DNA of 64,000 bases, from positions 218,186,000 to 218,249,999 of the forward strand of contig NC_073304.1 of NCBI RefSeq assembly GCF_027595985.1, given 5' to 3'. Within the stretch, counting starts at the first letter, position 1. Each line of letters opens with the position of its first letter. The notes beneath the pieces are model-generated. The model was not told where the DNA came from and ran no database searches. It saw only the letters and a list, made by a program, of their open reading frames with translations. This document shows positions 1-11,039 of the stretch, piece after piece. This stretch comes from Sorex araneus. Lineage: Eukaryota; Chordata; Mammalia; Eulipotyphla; Soricidae. The translations under genes and the position numbers were made by a program.

Positions 1-1140
1 TGATAAGGGATTAATATCCAGGATATACAAGATACTTGTAGAATTGTATAAGAAAAAAACCTCAACCCCACCAAAAAATGGGGAGAAGAAATGAACAGAA
101 GTTTCCTCAAAAAAGAAATACAAATGGCCAAAAGGCACACGAAAAAATGCTCCACATCCCTAATCATCAGGGAGATGCAAATCAAAACAAAAATGAGATA
201 TCGTCTCACACCACAGAGACTGGCACACATTCAAAAGAACAAAAGCAACCAGTGCTGGCGTGGATGTGGGGAAAAAGGGATGCTCCTTCACTGTTGGTGG
301 GAATGCCGACTGGTCCAGCCTTTCTGGAAAACAATATGGACAGTCCTTCAAAAACTAGAAATTGAGCTTCCATATGATCCTGCAATACCACTTCTGGGAA
401 TATATCCCGAGGATGCAAAAGAGCACAGTAGAAGTGACATCTGTACCTATATATTCATTGCAGCACTGTTCACAATAGCCAAAATATGGAAACAACCCGA
501 GTGCCCTAAAACAGATGACTAGTTAAAGAAACTTTGGTACATCTACACAATGGAATACTATACAGCTGTTAGGAGAGATGAAGTCATGAAATTTGTTTAT
601 AAATGGATAAACATGGAGAGAGTATCATTCTAAGTGAATTGAGTCAGAAAGAGAGGGACAGACATAGAGGGACTGCACTCATTTGTGGAGTATAAAATAA
701 CATCACATGAGGCTGACACCCAAGGACAGTAGATACAAGGGCCAGGGGGATTGCCCCATAGCTGGAAGACTACTTCATGAGCAGAGGGGAGAAGGCAGAT
801 GGGATAGAGAAGAGATCACTAAGAAAATGATGGCTGGAGGAACCAGTTGGGATGGGAGATGCATGCCGAAAGTAGAAAATGGTCCAAACATATGATGACA
901 TCTCAGTGTCTGTGTTGCAAGCTATAATTCCCAAATGTAGAGAGAGAGTATGGGGAATATTGTCTGCCATGGAGGCAGGGGGAGAGTGGAAAGGGGTGGC
1001 ATACCCTGGATATTGGTGGTGGGGAATGTGCACTGGCGGAGGGATGGGTGTTTGATCATTGTGAGATTGTAACCCAAACATGAAAGCTTGTAACTGTCTC
1101 AAGGTGATTTAATAAAATTAAAAACATTAAGAAAATACAA
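1..1140 (+). mobile_element. L1 (LINE-1) 3' end: ORF2 C-terminus plus 3'UTR
   Basis: The frame from 91 reads as the C-terminal part of L1 ORF2p. It contains the stretches [34 protein letters not shown] and [12 protein letters not shown], which are diagnostic for mammalian L1. A TAG at 520-522 interrupts the frame, which then resumes as LKKLWYIYTMEYY up to about 633, so the copy is dead. A typical L1 3'UTR follows, with the 'ttggtggtggggaatgtgcactgg' type sequence near 1012, and an A-rich end from about 1110. The 5' part is cut off by the window edge. Later truncated L1 ends in the window match this 3'UTR. Confidence 0.93.
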
Positions 1141-1490
1141 AAACAAAAACACAACTTCCTCCTGCCCCTCCAAGTGTCATTATCTTATGACATTGCATAG
1201 GTTTCAGGTGTGCATCCTCTTTCTACTGACTTAGTGTCCCCCTCCAACTTCCTCAGTCTTCCGCTTTTCCTTATAGTGATTGGATTGGCCTCACAGTCTA
1301 GAAGGTCATAATTGTTTTATGAAATGGCTATTTTTGAAAGTTAAGAACATAATTACAACACTGACCAGCTCATATGATTGAACCTAACAACTTCTTCATA
1401 AGATTACTGTGAAATAAAATTAGAAATGGATATGAAATGTCTAGCACACCATAGATGGTTCAGAGTTAGTGCTTAATCAATGGTCACGTT

Positions 1491-1660
1491 TTGGGTTTGT
1501 TTTGGGTCACACCCAGAAGTGCTCAGGGTTTACTCATGGCTCTGTGCTCAGGGATCACTCCTGAGAGTGCTCAGAGGACCACATGCTGTGATGAGATGAA
1601 ACCAGCATTATCCACAGGCAAAGCAAGAGCCTTCACCCCTGTACTATCTCTCTGGCCCTC
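1491..1660 (-). mobile_element. A-tailed tRNA-derived SINE (type B, SOR-like)
   Basis: On the minus strand this reads from a tRNA-like head (gagggccagagagatag) to the conserved body ending in 'tgggtgtgacccaaaacaaa'. It is diverged and lies in the 3' flank of KRT20. Confidence 0.8.
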
Positions 1661-2099
1661 AAATGATAATTGTATTAAGGTGAATCACATATCACACTCA
1701 AAATTCCAGTTTTATTTTTTACAAACCTCTATCAAATTTAAATTCAAGTTATTTGCTTTCTAGGATAAAATGAGAAGGGGCAAATTAATGCTTTTACTAT
1801 AAACATTTGTAAGGCAGCTTTTCTCACTGAAATATAAAAAAGGTGAGAATACAATGCCTAATTTTGAGGTATCTTGGTCACCTAGAATAATGTTTTCCAG
1901 GGTTACCTATGTGATAGCATATACCTCTATTTCTTTTATTACCAAGTCCATTAATTGAATACTGCCCAGTTTTTTTTTCTGTTATCACTGTTATCTGCTA
2001 TAATTCAATAGGTATTTGCTTTTTCCACTTTTGGAATATTATGCACAATGTTACTAAGAATATTTCTGTACAAAGAACACATTGTAGGTTCAATTTGTA

Positions 2100-2400
2100 T
2101 GAAATATTTATGTGAAGAAACTTTGTAAAGAGAGAAGTGGATTAGTGGTGCATTGTTGGGGTGTGTGATTAATAATATTTTAATTTTTTGAGTTTTGTGG
2201 TTTCAACATCATTGAAACATAATGATGTTGAGGCAATAAAATACAATGGGGTTTCTTTTCTGGTATGATAAAAATGTTCTAAAATGAGAGACTAGTCATG
2301 GTGATAAAATCCTGTGAACATACTAAAATTCACTGAAGTGTATAGTTTCCAAGAATGAATTTTAGTGTATGAATTATATCTCATTAAAGCTGTTGTTAGC
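2100..2400 (+). mobile_element. Ancient L1-type 3' end fragment
   Basis: The text 'gtgaacatactaaaattcactgaagtgtatag' and 'gtatgaattatatctcattaaagctgtt' has the form of the 3' end of old mammalian L1 subfamilies. It is heavily diverged, with no coding remnant. Confidence 0.5.
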
Positions 2401-2740
2401 AATTGTGAGAAACATTTCATAACATAAATCACTACCACATAAGAAAAGAGAACATCTTATGATGTGTGCAGTAAAATGGAGGTTATTAACATCAGGAGAA
2501 GCAGTTGGGCCTGAGGAAGGATTCACTAATTTTGCTTCAATTCAAATGAAGTTTGTTTTAAATCCATCTATTTAATTCTGCTCAGTGTGCATGATTGGAT
2601 TCTGACTCAAACTATTCAGAGAACTGTGTAGTTATAAAAGACAGTGAAGACAAAAGCAGACATAATGCAAAGTGAACAGAGTTGTACCAATACTGATAAT
2701 TTAATAAAATCAGACAAGAAATTGTCTCAGTTAAAAATTG

Positions 2741-2904
2741 TGGACCAGGGAGGTAGTTCAACTGGCTGGAGCTCATGCTTCCCATACAGGAGTACTGGGT
2801 TCTACCCCTAGTACTGCATGTTCCCCTGAGGAACCACTGGGGGCACCCCCCTAATCAATAAGCAGGGAGTGTCCCCCTCAAACAAACAGAATAAAATAAT
2901 CAAA
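2741..2904 (+). mobile_element. Type B SINE, diverged
   Basis: A degraded head (gaccagggaggtagttcaactgg), a B-box-like 'gggttctacccc' and a degraded body ending in an A-rich AATAAAATAA stretch match the type B SINE in direct orientation. Confidence 0.65.
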
Positions 2905-3132
2905 CTCAAGGGCCCCTAAAAGTATATTTTTGCAATTCAGAAATAGGAAAAACTAGAAGGAGGGGGTGATTTGCAATTCATTTAGATTCTTCTGCTTGTG
3001 AAGTTGAAGTTGAAATGTGTCGTAATTTCCAGGAATCTTTATTGACATTAACTGGTCTGCAATTACTAATTCATGCGTTTTACAGTAAAGATGGCAGGAA
3101 TGAGGTTTTAAGTATTCCAGTGCTCAATGAAT

Positions 3133-3181
3133 TTTATTGAAACAGGCAATTTGCAGTTCCTCTGAGTAAAATATTTTTATT
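3133..3181 (-). terminator. Candidate KRT20 polyadenylation signals
   Basis: Two minus-strand AATAAA hexamers lie at 3176-3181 and 3133-3138, about 125 and 168 bases past the KRT20 stop codon. A third lies at 3038-3043. Which is used cannot be decided from sequence alone. Confidence 0.55.
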
Positions 3182-3305
3182 CAATTATGCATATTGATAA
3201 CTGGACTGTTTTCCTTCTTTCCAACAACTACAAAGTCACTTTCTTGCAAGGAGTAAAAATCATGGTTAAATTCTTTCAGATCCAGCACCGCCTTCTGGGA
3301 ATTGT

Positions 3306-3403
3306 TCACATGTCTTCTTCTATTTCTTTGACTTCAGATGACACAACCTTGCCGTCTACTACTTCTTCCACGACTGTCTTAATTTTCCTTCTTTTCTTTG
3401 ACT
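3306..3403 (-). CDS. KRT20: KRT20 exon 8 (tail and stop)
   Basis: 98 bp coding. It encodes [19 protein letters not shown], then [11 protein letters not shown] and TGA at 3306-3308. This non-glycine, non-serine tail is the K20 signature. Acceptor attcag|agt. Confidence 0.95.
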
Positions 3404-6400
3404 CTGAATTCAGATTTCAACATATATGGTTAACCCAGATGCATGGTTCAGATCAAATCTAGTAGACAGCTTTAAGTGATTGCTTTGTGTGTATTTCCTT
3501 CATTTAGAAAAAACTTGAGCCTATCATCTTTCTGATAGAGTCCTAAGTCCATTTCATAAATACATGTGGACAACGTGCCATTCTCCCCAAATTTACGAGT
3601 GATCTTCACTCCGTAATCCCAAGCAGAAATATTAAATTAGGCAAAATGCATGTTTTCATCTTAATTTTCTTTGTCAGATACTCAGAATGATCATTCTGTC
3701 TGAGGGAATGGGACAAATTCCCCACATGGAGGATTCTATAAAGAATGTATCTGATTTCCAGAATTTCCAGGATTCTAACCATTCACGTGAGAGCTGATTC
3801 CCCTGTGTTTGTCATCAGTGACTAATAATAAGAGGTAAGCTACCGAGTGATATTGAGTGAGAATTCATTTTGTCTTATAGAAAATGTAATTTTCAAATGA
3901 GAGCACTTACCTTTTTCTTCTATGGGCTGAATTTCTACTTCTCTGCTATTTTTTTAAAAGAAGAAGAAATAGAACAAAAAGTGTCATTTTAATTTTTGAA
4001 ATGAAGCACTTTCCTACCCTTTATTTTTGTTTCAAACTAGAGCCTGGAGGGATGTATGTTTTGATTCTGTGGTAGGATTTCTTTCTTCTAGGTGTATTAC
4101 TTTTTAAATTAAAAAAATATAAACTGTCACCACTGTTTAAGAGGTGCTGGATGTTTTTGTAAATATATATCAAAATTACAACAGTATTAAGTTTTGGATT
4201 TTCTTATTGAGTGTCTTGGATGTGGTATTGAAGCCAGTCACTTCTGTAATGCTGGCCTACTATTTTCCGCTGCTTTCCCAAAACCTCTGTGGTCTGTTGT
4301 TTAATTCAGAGTATCTCAGTGAGGATTCTACAAGGTAATAGTGCTTCTTTCAATGATGCATTGATTATAAAATTTAATGCAAGGACAACCTCCATTATCT
4401 GTACAATTATCTTTGAACTTAGTCCTGCCATGCAACCTCAAGTACAAAGGCTGTACTTGATAAATTTGGGGTATATCTACTTGTTGGTGTATTTGCTGTT
4501 GGTCTGTGTTTGTATAAACATGCAATTTCTTCTATGCTTCGGATTATATTGGTGTGGGGAATGAATGATAGGGTTTAACGTGGAGACAGTAAAGTATATA
4601 GAACACATACAGTGACATGTGTCTCTCGATGCTAAGACTCCTACCTGACGTCTTCTCCTTCCAGAAGGCGACGATAAGTGGCAATTTCCTGCTCAAGCCT
4701 GGTTTTTATGTCCAGGAGAAGATCGTACTCTTTCATGTGTTGCTGTGTGTCATTCTTAATTTGTATCAGCTGGTCCTTTAGGATATTTAGCTGTAGCTGA
4801 ATGGTGTCATGTTGCTCGCCATAGCGAATCTTGGTGTCCTCAAGTCTCTGCTCCAGAGATTCTTTCTGAAAGAGGTGGATCAATTTTAGTTTCTTTTGAG
4901 AAGAATTTCTGCACTAGTCAAGTTCTCACTCTCCATTGAGGCCAGCTTAGCTAGCCAGCTAGGTTATTATTGACTCCTGGGTTTCTGTTATTATTGTTTC
5001 TGGTCTCCTAGTGTGCTTCACTGTATCATTGTTCTCAACATTGCTCCCCTCTCTCTGCTCTTCGTGGTAACTCTCCTTGGACATTGGACAGGATAAGCAA
5101 TCTCCTTATCCTGTCCAATGCCAGGTTTGATCATGGGCCTTTTTCTGACCTATGAGACTCAGGTTAAACTGAGGCACACCTCCACGAGCTATCACTGGAT
5201 GCAGGCATTGCCTTAATCTTTCTACCACAATACCAGCAGACCCCATGTTCCCTTCCTCAGCCTTATCCTTAATGTTGAAGAGTCAGGGAACAGAGAAAGT
5301 GTTAATCCATGAAGACTGAGATAATTATTGGCCCCTATAATTTGGGAGTGTGAACGTAGCAAAATTTAGTATGAACTGAACGAATAGTTTATGGGATGCC
5401 TTTACTTCTCTTCTCCATTTCAAATTCTACCTCAGTTTTTTTCCGAGGTAGCTAATTGCCACTTTGCCCCTGACATTCCCAGATCTAGTTCACCCTCAGC
5501 ATCCTGAGCCCTTGGCTTGATTTGTTACTGTCTTTTAATTATCTTCAATTGTTTGATCAGTCTTCCTTCCAGCTTTGCAAGGGAAGTTATTCTTTCTTGC
5601 AGATCCATAAGTTCTAGCACAATAACTTAAGAAGCTCACAATGCATTGAGAACTCACTGTTCAAAGTGCCTTACCATGTTCACAAGGGACCGGATATCTA
5701 TCTCGTAGGACTGGTAGGTTTGTCTCAACATCTTGGCTTGACCCTCAGCTTCTTTTAGTTCCTCTGCGCTCAATGTTACTTCTTGCTGCAGACTGCCAAT
5801 CTGAAGTTCCCCAAAGTAGAGAAATAAATAAGGCAGACAAAAAAGAAAGATAAGAATATGAGTGATCTCTTTTTTGGAGTATAGCATCTATCCATTTGCT
5901 AATCCTCTCGAAATGCTTTATTACCTGCAATTCAAACTGTTCTTTGGCCTTCTGCAGGTTCTCCTGGGCCATGGCTTCATATTTCTGCCTCATTTCATTC
6001 ATGATAGCACCAAGGTTCCTTCCTGGAGCAGCGTCCACCTCTACTGTGACGGATTTGTTCATATGACCACGTAGGCTTTTCACTTCCTATGAAAAGTGGA
6101 AATCCTGATTGCTATTTAGTTTAAGCACATTGCAGTTGAGGTTGGGCAGAAAGGACAGACTAAATCTTAGCCCTCCTTTCATTGAGAATGCATAAAAAAA
6201 GAGGTAAGTAACTTAGATTGAGCTTGTTCTGGTCCAAGGATTGCTCTTAGTCAAAAGCAACATTATGAACAAAAAAATTAGGGGTCACAGGAAATAGCTC
6301 AGGGGTCAGGGAAGCATGGCTTGCATCGGCAAGAATTGGAGTTCAATCACTTTCCCACCCTCAACACTGGTGGTCCTGGTGCCTCCAACACAGTGCAGTA

Positions 6401-9400
6401 TGGTGTCACTGGATCTGAATATAGAATATTTTGAGCCAGTGGACTTAGTTTCACTGGAAGTGGCCTCTGGATCCCTTGAGTACTGCTTGGGAACCTCCCC
6501 AACTCAAGAAGAAATTGTGGCTTACAACCTTATAATTATTACTCTAATTGTTTCATCATTATGAATACCCGTTATGAATATTGCTTCACCTCTTCATGTT
6601 CTTTTTTCATGAGAGCCAGTTCTTTAGCACTTTCTTCAATCTCCACCTCCAGGTCTGCTTTATTGAGTGTTAGATCATCAAAGACTTTATTCAGGCCTTG
6701 GACATCAGATTCCACAGAAAAACGTATTGCCTTCTCAGCCTCATACCTGGGAATAAATAAGTAGAGATAATGAGTCCTTTAGAATTAGAGAAGAGAACAC
6801 TTTACTAAAATGAGACACTTTTATGGAGCATAGGAGATTCATGTCTATATATTGTATCTGTCTTTGTCCATTTCAAAAATGTTTCTCAGAACCAAGGACT
6901 CAGACAAATTGTTCCATAGTGCTTTGGAGAGATTGACTGGAAAAAAAAGTTACCTGAAACTTACTTTCAAAACTCAATAATTCTTGGTTATTCAGAAGAA
7001 AGTAAAAACATTATTTTTAATGACTGTGTTGGCAAAGGGTTCTCAGCATGTATATTAAATAGTGATTAGTTAGATTTACTTAATGAATGCACATAATCAA
7101 TTTATTTTTATTTTTTTCTCAACTGACACAAAGTAAATTGTCTTAAAATGTCTCCTCTAGAGGCTTAGATGTTTTCATTAAGTTACAAATTTTAAAAAAT
7201 GATTATGCAATGGAATCTTCATGCTGACTTGAAATAAAGGAACTTTAACCACTTTCATCTTCAGAACTATTTTCCCATTTTCTTCTTTATGATCCCTGCA
7301 GCATTAACATACTTCCTTTCCAAACCACAAAGGACTTTGCAGTGCCAATGCACACGTTTTAGGACAGAGGTTTAGTGTAGAGGTTTGAGAGCAGCAGAAC
7401 TACAAGTGGGAGAGGACTGCAGAAGAGTGAGTTCATTGAGAGCTGCTTTTACCAGCCTCCCAGCTCTGTAAAATAATCACTGGATAACTAAGAATCATCA
7501 AGAGACACCCACAGAACTCAGGTCACACACTTGCAGGCACTGGAAGGAACCTGGGTGACTCTCCTGGAGAATCAGTAAAGGCAAACACACAACTCTCAGT
7601 AGATAACAGAGGGACTCTGATACTCTGATACGGAAGGGAGTTGTCAATTGCTTTGTGATTGCTCCAAAGGGCAGAATTAGGCTCAAAGGTGAAAAGGCAG
7701 AAAACTGTCTAGGGGCTGGAGAGATAGTGTAGTGGGAAAGGTGATTGTCTTGCATGTTGCTGGGTCAGGTTCTATTCCTAGTATCCCATCTGATCCCCCA
7801 AGTCCCAACAAGAATGATCCCTGAGCACAGAGCAAAGAGTAAACTCAGAGCACCACCAGGTGTGCCCTGTCCTTTATAAAGGACACCCCACAAAAAACCC
7901 TTTATAACATTCAGAGCTAACCAAAGAGAACAGTAGTAGAGAGATGTTCAGTTATACCCCGGGTAGCAGTCTTATGATTGTGGGAGAGAGAAGTTGAGCA
8001 TTGAGGTTTGGACTAGATCAGAGAGTTTCTCTACATTCTGTGATTCTGAGAATATATCATGACTTCCTTCACCAACAATTGGTGAACCTGATGCAACATG
8101 ATGGACCACTAACGGAAATTCTCCTTTACAGAAAGTTTTGCCATTGGCATGAGAGAACTTACTTTATTTTGAAATCTTCAATAGCCAGCCTAGCATTATC
8201 GATTTTCAGAATACATCGTGCTCTGTCTAATTCAGCATCTTTAATCTGGAAAACACAGGAGAAAGGATATTTTCAATGGGACAGGGCTTTCTGAGGCTTG
8301 GATTTACCTTCAGATAAACCACTAGTTTATCAAGGATGATTTCCATTTCAAGAAATTGCACAAGGAAACCAAGAAGAAGAAGAATGAGATGGGTATTTAG
8401 CATAACCGAGTATAAAATGAAACACTGATTTTGTTGGTATCTACTTAGGGTTTAGTTTCCTTTGGGGTTTGCTTAGCTTTCTTGTGATTTTACGAAAAAA
8501 ATTTTTTACTTCAACTTGACCCGTTAAACCATATTGAGTGTCTTGTTCTTTACCTCTCTCATTTGGTAACTTATTTTCTCCTGTCTTAACTTAGACATCA
8601 TTGCTTTAAGGAACCCAACTTTCATTGGTTTTCTCAAAACAGAGCTGGCTACACCACCTGATCTCTCATTCGCCTATACAACCCTCCTTGGAAACAATTA
8701 CCATCCAACCTTTGTCCATGTCCATTTCCTATTTTCCAATACTGGACTAGCACCTCGTTAGTACGAACTCAGTATTGACTAATCAAATGGATCCCATATG
8801 GTGGGAATTTGTCAAACTTTAGGGATCTCAGGTTGGATAAACCCTGATCTTCAGAAGTAGTTGCCAATGGATGAGTTCCCTAAGATGTATCAAGATCATC
8901 TGAACATGAACATGTCTCTATCAGCAGATTCAGTCCTAGGGAGAAATGCCTAGAATACTGGTTTGGCGCAGCTAAATGGGAGTAATGCCCATGCCTCTGT
9001 ATTTTTGGGTTGATGCAAAGTAGATTAGAAGACAACATGAATCATGAGTCAGGGAGGGCAGACTAATTTTAAATATTTTAGTGGGAGCCTGAAAAAAAAG
9101 TGACTTGTTGGCAGGAAGGACAATTTAAACACTTAAACAATAGGCCCCATTGTTCCAGGAGCCCCGAAGATATGGCCCTTAGAATTAAAACCAAACTTCA
9201 CTGATGTCTAATACAGTACAATAAAATATATATCAGTAATATGTGGCTGTTGTCTCAATGGAATATGGATTTTGAAGCAGAGATGAAAATAAAAGGGGAC
9301 TTTCTTTGATTAGGCAAGAATTTTAAAGCAACAAAAATTCTCTGGGTCATATAAAAATCCTCGCCTCTCTCTCCCACACACACAGATAATGGACAAAACA

Positions 9401-10282
9401 GAGTATATATGTATTGAATGACAAGGGAGCAGTGCATTTATGATAGCAATAGATTTGAATTGGGGGCCATAGACCATTTTATTACTGTGAAAGTAATTTC
9501 AGAACTGTCTAGTGACGAGGATGAGATTATTGGAAATCTCCTTTTAAAATCCTGGTGTCTTAGAGATCTCCCCCTCACCCCTGCGTTCCCACCTTGAATC
9601 ACACATCCTTGAAGTCTTCGGTACAGAGTTCTAATACTTGGGTTACAACATTTCCATCAAAGAAAAGGAGGGACAGCTCAAAAGAGGGGTTTCAAAATGG
9701 ATAGGAACTAAGTGAATAAGAAAGATTTACTACTGGCACATTTAGTTTTAATCCTTGTTAGAAGCAATGACTACTGTTCCCCTAATCCTGACCGGAGAAA
9801 CTGTGCCAAGCAAGCAGGTGATAAGACCATTACAAAAGTTGGGCAGGTGATAAGACCCTTCCAAGGGGGAGAGAAAGGTAGGCATGAGGCCTCACCTGAT
9901 TGCGCAGCTCCTCGATTTGCCTGTAGTAGGCACTGTAGTCCCGGGGGCTGCTGGGCGCGTTGGCTTCATACCACTGCTTGACCTTCAGTTCCAGGGAGGC
10001 GTTGGACTGCTCCAGCGACCGCACCTTTTCCAGGTAACTTGCCAGCCGGTCATTGAGGTTCTGCATGGCCATCTTCTCATTGCCAGTAAGCAGCTCCCCC
10101 CCGAGGGCGTTCCTGGGGCCCCCCATGTAACGGGCAACGGAGATGCGCGTGTTGTAGCCTCCAGCACCCCCATAGACGCTGCGTGCCAGCCCGAAGCGCT
10201 GTCCACTGTTTACGTTGGCCATGGCAGTAAGATCCTCCGAGGAAGAGCTCAGATGCCTTCGCAGCTGGTGTGGGTTCGCCAT
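3306..10282 (-). CDS. KRT20: Keratin, type I cytoskeletal 20 (complete, 8 exons)
   Basis: Keratin 20 is a type I intermediate-filament protein of intestinal, gastric-pit, urothelial and Merkel cells; it forms heterodimers with a type II keratin, usually keratin 8. The CDS joins, on the minus strand, 10282-9896, 8245-8163, 6746-6590, 6086-5925, 5800-5675, 4865-4645, 3945-3911 and 3403-3306 (1269 nt, 422 residues; human K20 has 424). Every intron is GT-AG, and the internal exon sizes 83/157/162/126/221 are the standard type I keratin pattern. The head is residues 1-67. The helix initiation motif ([13 protein letters not shown]) is at 68-80 and the helix termination motif [10 protein letters not shown] is at 368-377. 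A VEVD caspase-type site lies in linker L12 at 224-227. The tail [19 protein letters not shown] identifies K20 rather than another type I keratin. The start ATG has a good Kozak context (accATGG) behind a TATA box. The head and the short exon 7 are the most diverged parts. No disabling mutation was seen. Confidence 0.96.
3911..3945 (-). CDS. KRT20: KRT20 exon 7 (short tail exon)
   Basis: 35 bp between atag| and |gtaagt. It keeps frame on both sides, joining AG from exon 6 and AG from exon 8. It encodes [12 protein letters not shown] plus part of the next codon. It is far less conserved than the other exons, but the splice sites, frame and position agree with the K20 tail. Confidence 0.85.
4645..4865 (-). 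CDS. KRT20: KRT20 exon 6 (end of coil 2, helix termination motif)
   Basis: 221 bp, starting [12 protein letters not shown] and ending in the helix termination motif [14 protein letters not shown] with a split codon AG|. Acceptor tttcag|aaa, donor cag|gtagga. Confidence 0.96.
5082..5120. repeat. Perfect 16-bp inverted repeat (hairpin) in KRT20 intron 5
   Basis: CATTGGACAGGATAAG at 5082-5097 is the exact reverse complement of 5105-5120, with a 7-base loop at 5098-5104. The arms do not extend further. It lies in the intron between exons 5 and 6. Confidence 0.9.
5675..5800 (-). CDS. KRT20: KRT20 exon 5
   Basis: 126 bp (42 codons), running from [20 protein letters not shown] to DIRSLVNM in coil 2. 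Acceptor ttcag|att, donor atg|gtaagg. Confidence 0.94.
5925..6086 (-). CDS. KRT20: KRT20 exon 4 (end of coil 1B, linker L12, start of coil 2)
   Basis: 162 bp (54 codons). It holds [20 protein letters not shown], the L12 linker signature of simple-epithelial type I keratins. VEVD matches the caspase-cleavage consensus known from keratin 18-like proteins. Confidence 0.95.
6281..6510 (+). mobile_element. Type B SINE, strongly diverged, in KRT20 intron 3
   Basis: The head-like 'ggtcacaggaaatagctcaggggtcagggaagcatggcttgca' with a degraded B box (ggagttcaatcac) suggests an old SINE in direct orientation. The 3' limit is unclear. Confidence 0.45.
6590..6746 (-). CDS. KRT20: KRT20 exon 3
   Basis: 157 bp completing the split lysine codon from exon 2. 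It encodes coil 1B residues including [13 protein letters not shown] and ALMKKEHEE. Acceptor cag|gta, donor gag|gtgaag. Confidence 0.95.
6751..7711. other. KRT20 intron 2, 3' part: no further feature recognised
   Basis: This is A+T-rich non-coding sequence between exon 3 and the intronic SINE. Open frames here are short and unrelated to keratins. Confidence 0.7.
7712..7897 (+). mobile_element. Type B SINE in KRT20 intron 2
   Basis: Head 'ggggctggagagatagtgtagtggg', B box 'caggttctattcc', then the body 'atcccatctgatcccccaag ... gagcacagagc ... ccaccaggtgtgccc' match the type B SINE. Confidence 0.85.
8163..8245 (-). CDS. KRT20: KRT20 exon 2
   Basis: 83 bp, the invariant type I keratin exon 2 size. 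It encodes [19 protein letters not shown] and following residues of coil 1B. Acceptor ccag|att, donor aaa|gtaag. Confidence 0.95.
8246..9895. other. KRT20 intron 1: no feature recognised
   Basis: 1,650 bp of non-coding sequence. The only oddity is a short direct repeat, 'caggtgataagacc', at about 9815-9830 and 9844-9858, near the exon 1 donor. Confidence 0.7.
9896..10282 (-). CDS. KRT20: KRT20 exon 1 (coding part): head, coil 1A, start of coil 1B
   Basis: 129 codons in phase 0. The glycine-containing head (SVYGGAGG at 36-43) precedes the helix initiation motif, and the exon ends RQIEELRNQ before a CAG|gtgagg donor. The serine run at 12-15 aligns with the human K20 head region that carries the Ser13 phosphorylation site. 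Confidence 0.96.
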
Positions 10283-10362
10283 TGGTGCTCTGGGCTCGAG
10301 AACACGTCAGGAGTTGCAGAATGAGGGACGCAGAGGCTGTTCTGTCTGGTGGCTGAGCAGCT

Positions 10363-10369
10363 CTTTATA
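10363..10369 (-). promoter_or_regulatory. KRT20: KRT20 TATA box
   Basis: TATAAAG on the minus strand, 81 bases upstream of the KRT20 ATG. Transcription would start near 10335, giving a 5'UTR of about 50 nt, which is usual for type I keratin genes. Confidence 0.85.
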
Positions 10370-10649
10370 AGGTTCCCCAGCTGACTCCTCCTCTGCTGAC
10401 TTCTCACCTCAGGACGGCCAGCAGTGCGCCCTGCCTTCTGAGTTGATACTCACACTTTGGACAGCCGGTGCTTTTCATCCTGCCTCAGGAATCACCACTA
10501 GAGGCCTTTCTCAGAGGCAACTTGCTTTTGATTTCTTTTTTTAGACTGGCTAACAATAGGAAACAGGAGGCTGTATTCTTTCCCACACTGTGTGCACCTC
10601 CCTTAAGCAGATATTGTCTTTCCCATCCTCCTATTGACAGTAAGATTAT

Positions 10650-10657
10650 TTGCATGA
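10650..10657 (+). promoter_or_regulatory. Octamer-like motif upstream of KRT20
   Basis: A perfect ATTTGCAT octamer lies about 285 bp upstream of the TATA box. It may be a chance match. Confidence 0.25.
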
Positions 10658-10804
10658 ATAATTTAGGTCTCTGAAAAGACAGTTTTGGATTCGGAATAGT
10701 CGCATTGGCAATAAGGGATAACCTGGGGAAACGTTGTTTTCTTTGGGTGGGGGAGGCAAGCATTTAAGTTCTACTCTCAGTAAATTTCAGTTGCAAAATG
10801 CAGT

Positions 10805-10990
10805 GTTACCTCATTTTATTTTTTTTAAAGAATTTCATTATTTCATAAGGTAGTTCACATATTTGATTACATTTAATATTCAAACACCAATCCCACCACC
10901 ATTACACCTTCCCACCACCGTATTTGGGATGTTTCCATTCCCAAACCCCAATCCCTGTCCTAAAGCAGCATGGAAATGATAGATTTTGTA
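10805..10990 (-). mobile_element. Probable L1 3'UTR fragment, diverged
   Basis: The text 'caaacaccaatcccaccaccattacaccttcccaccacc' resembles, in reverse orientation, the 'ggtggtgggaatg...ggtgggattggtgtttg' segment found in the L1 3' ends elsewhere in the window. Confidence 0.45.
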
Positions 10991-11039
10991 TTGTTGGTTA
11001 GGAAAAAACTGAAAATTCTACAAAAAAATATCCATAGAG

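Noticed and set aside
5082-5120. MicroRNA precursor
   Set aside because: The stem is only 16 bp, shorter than the roughly 30-bp stem needed by Drosha and Dicer.
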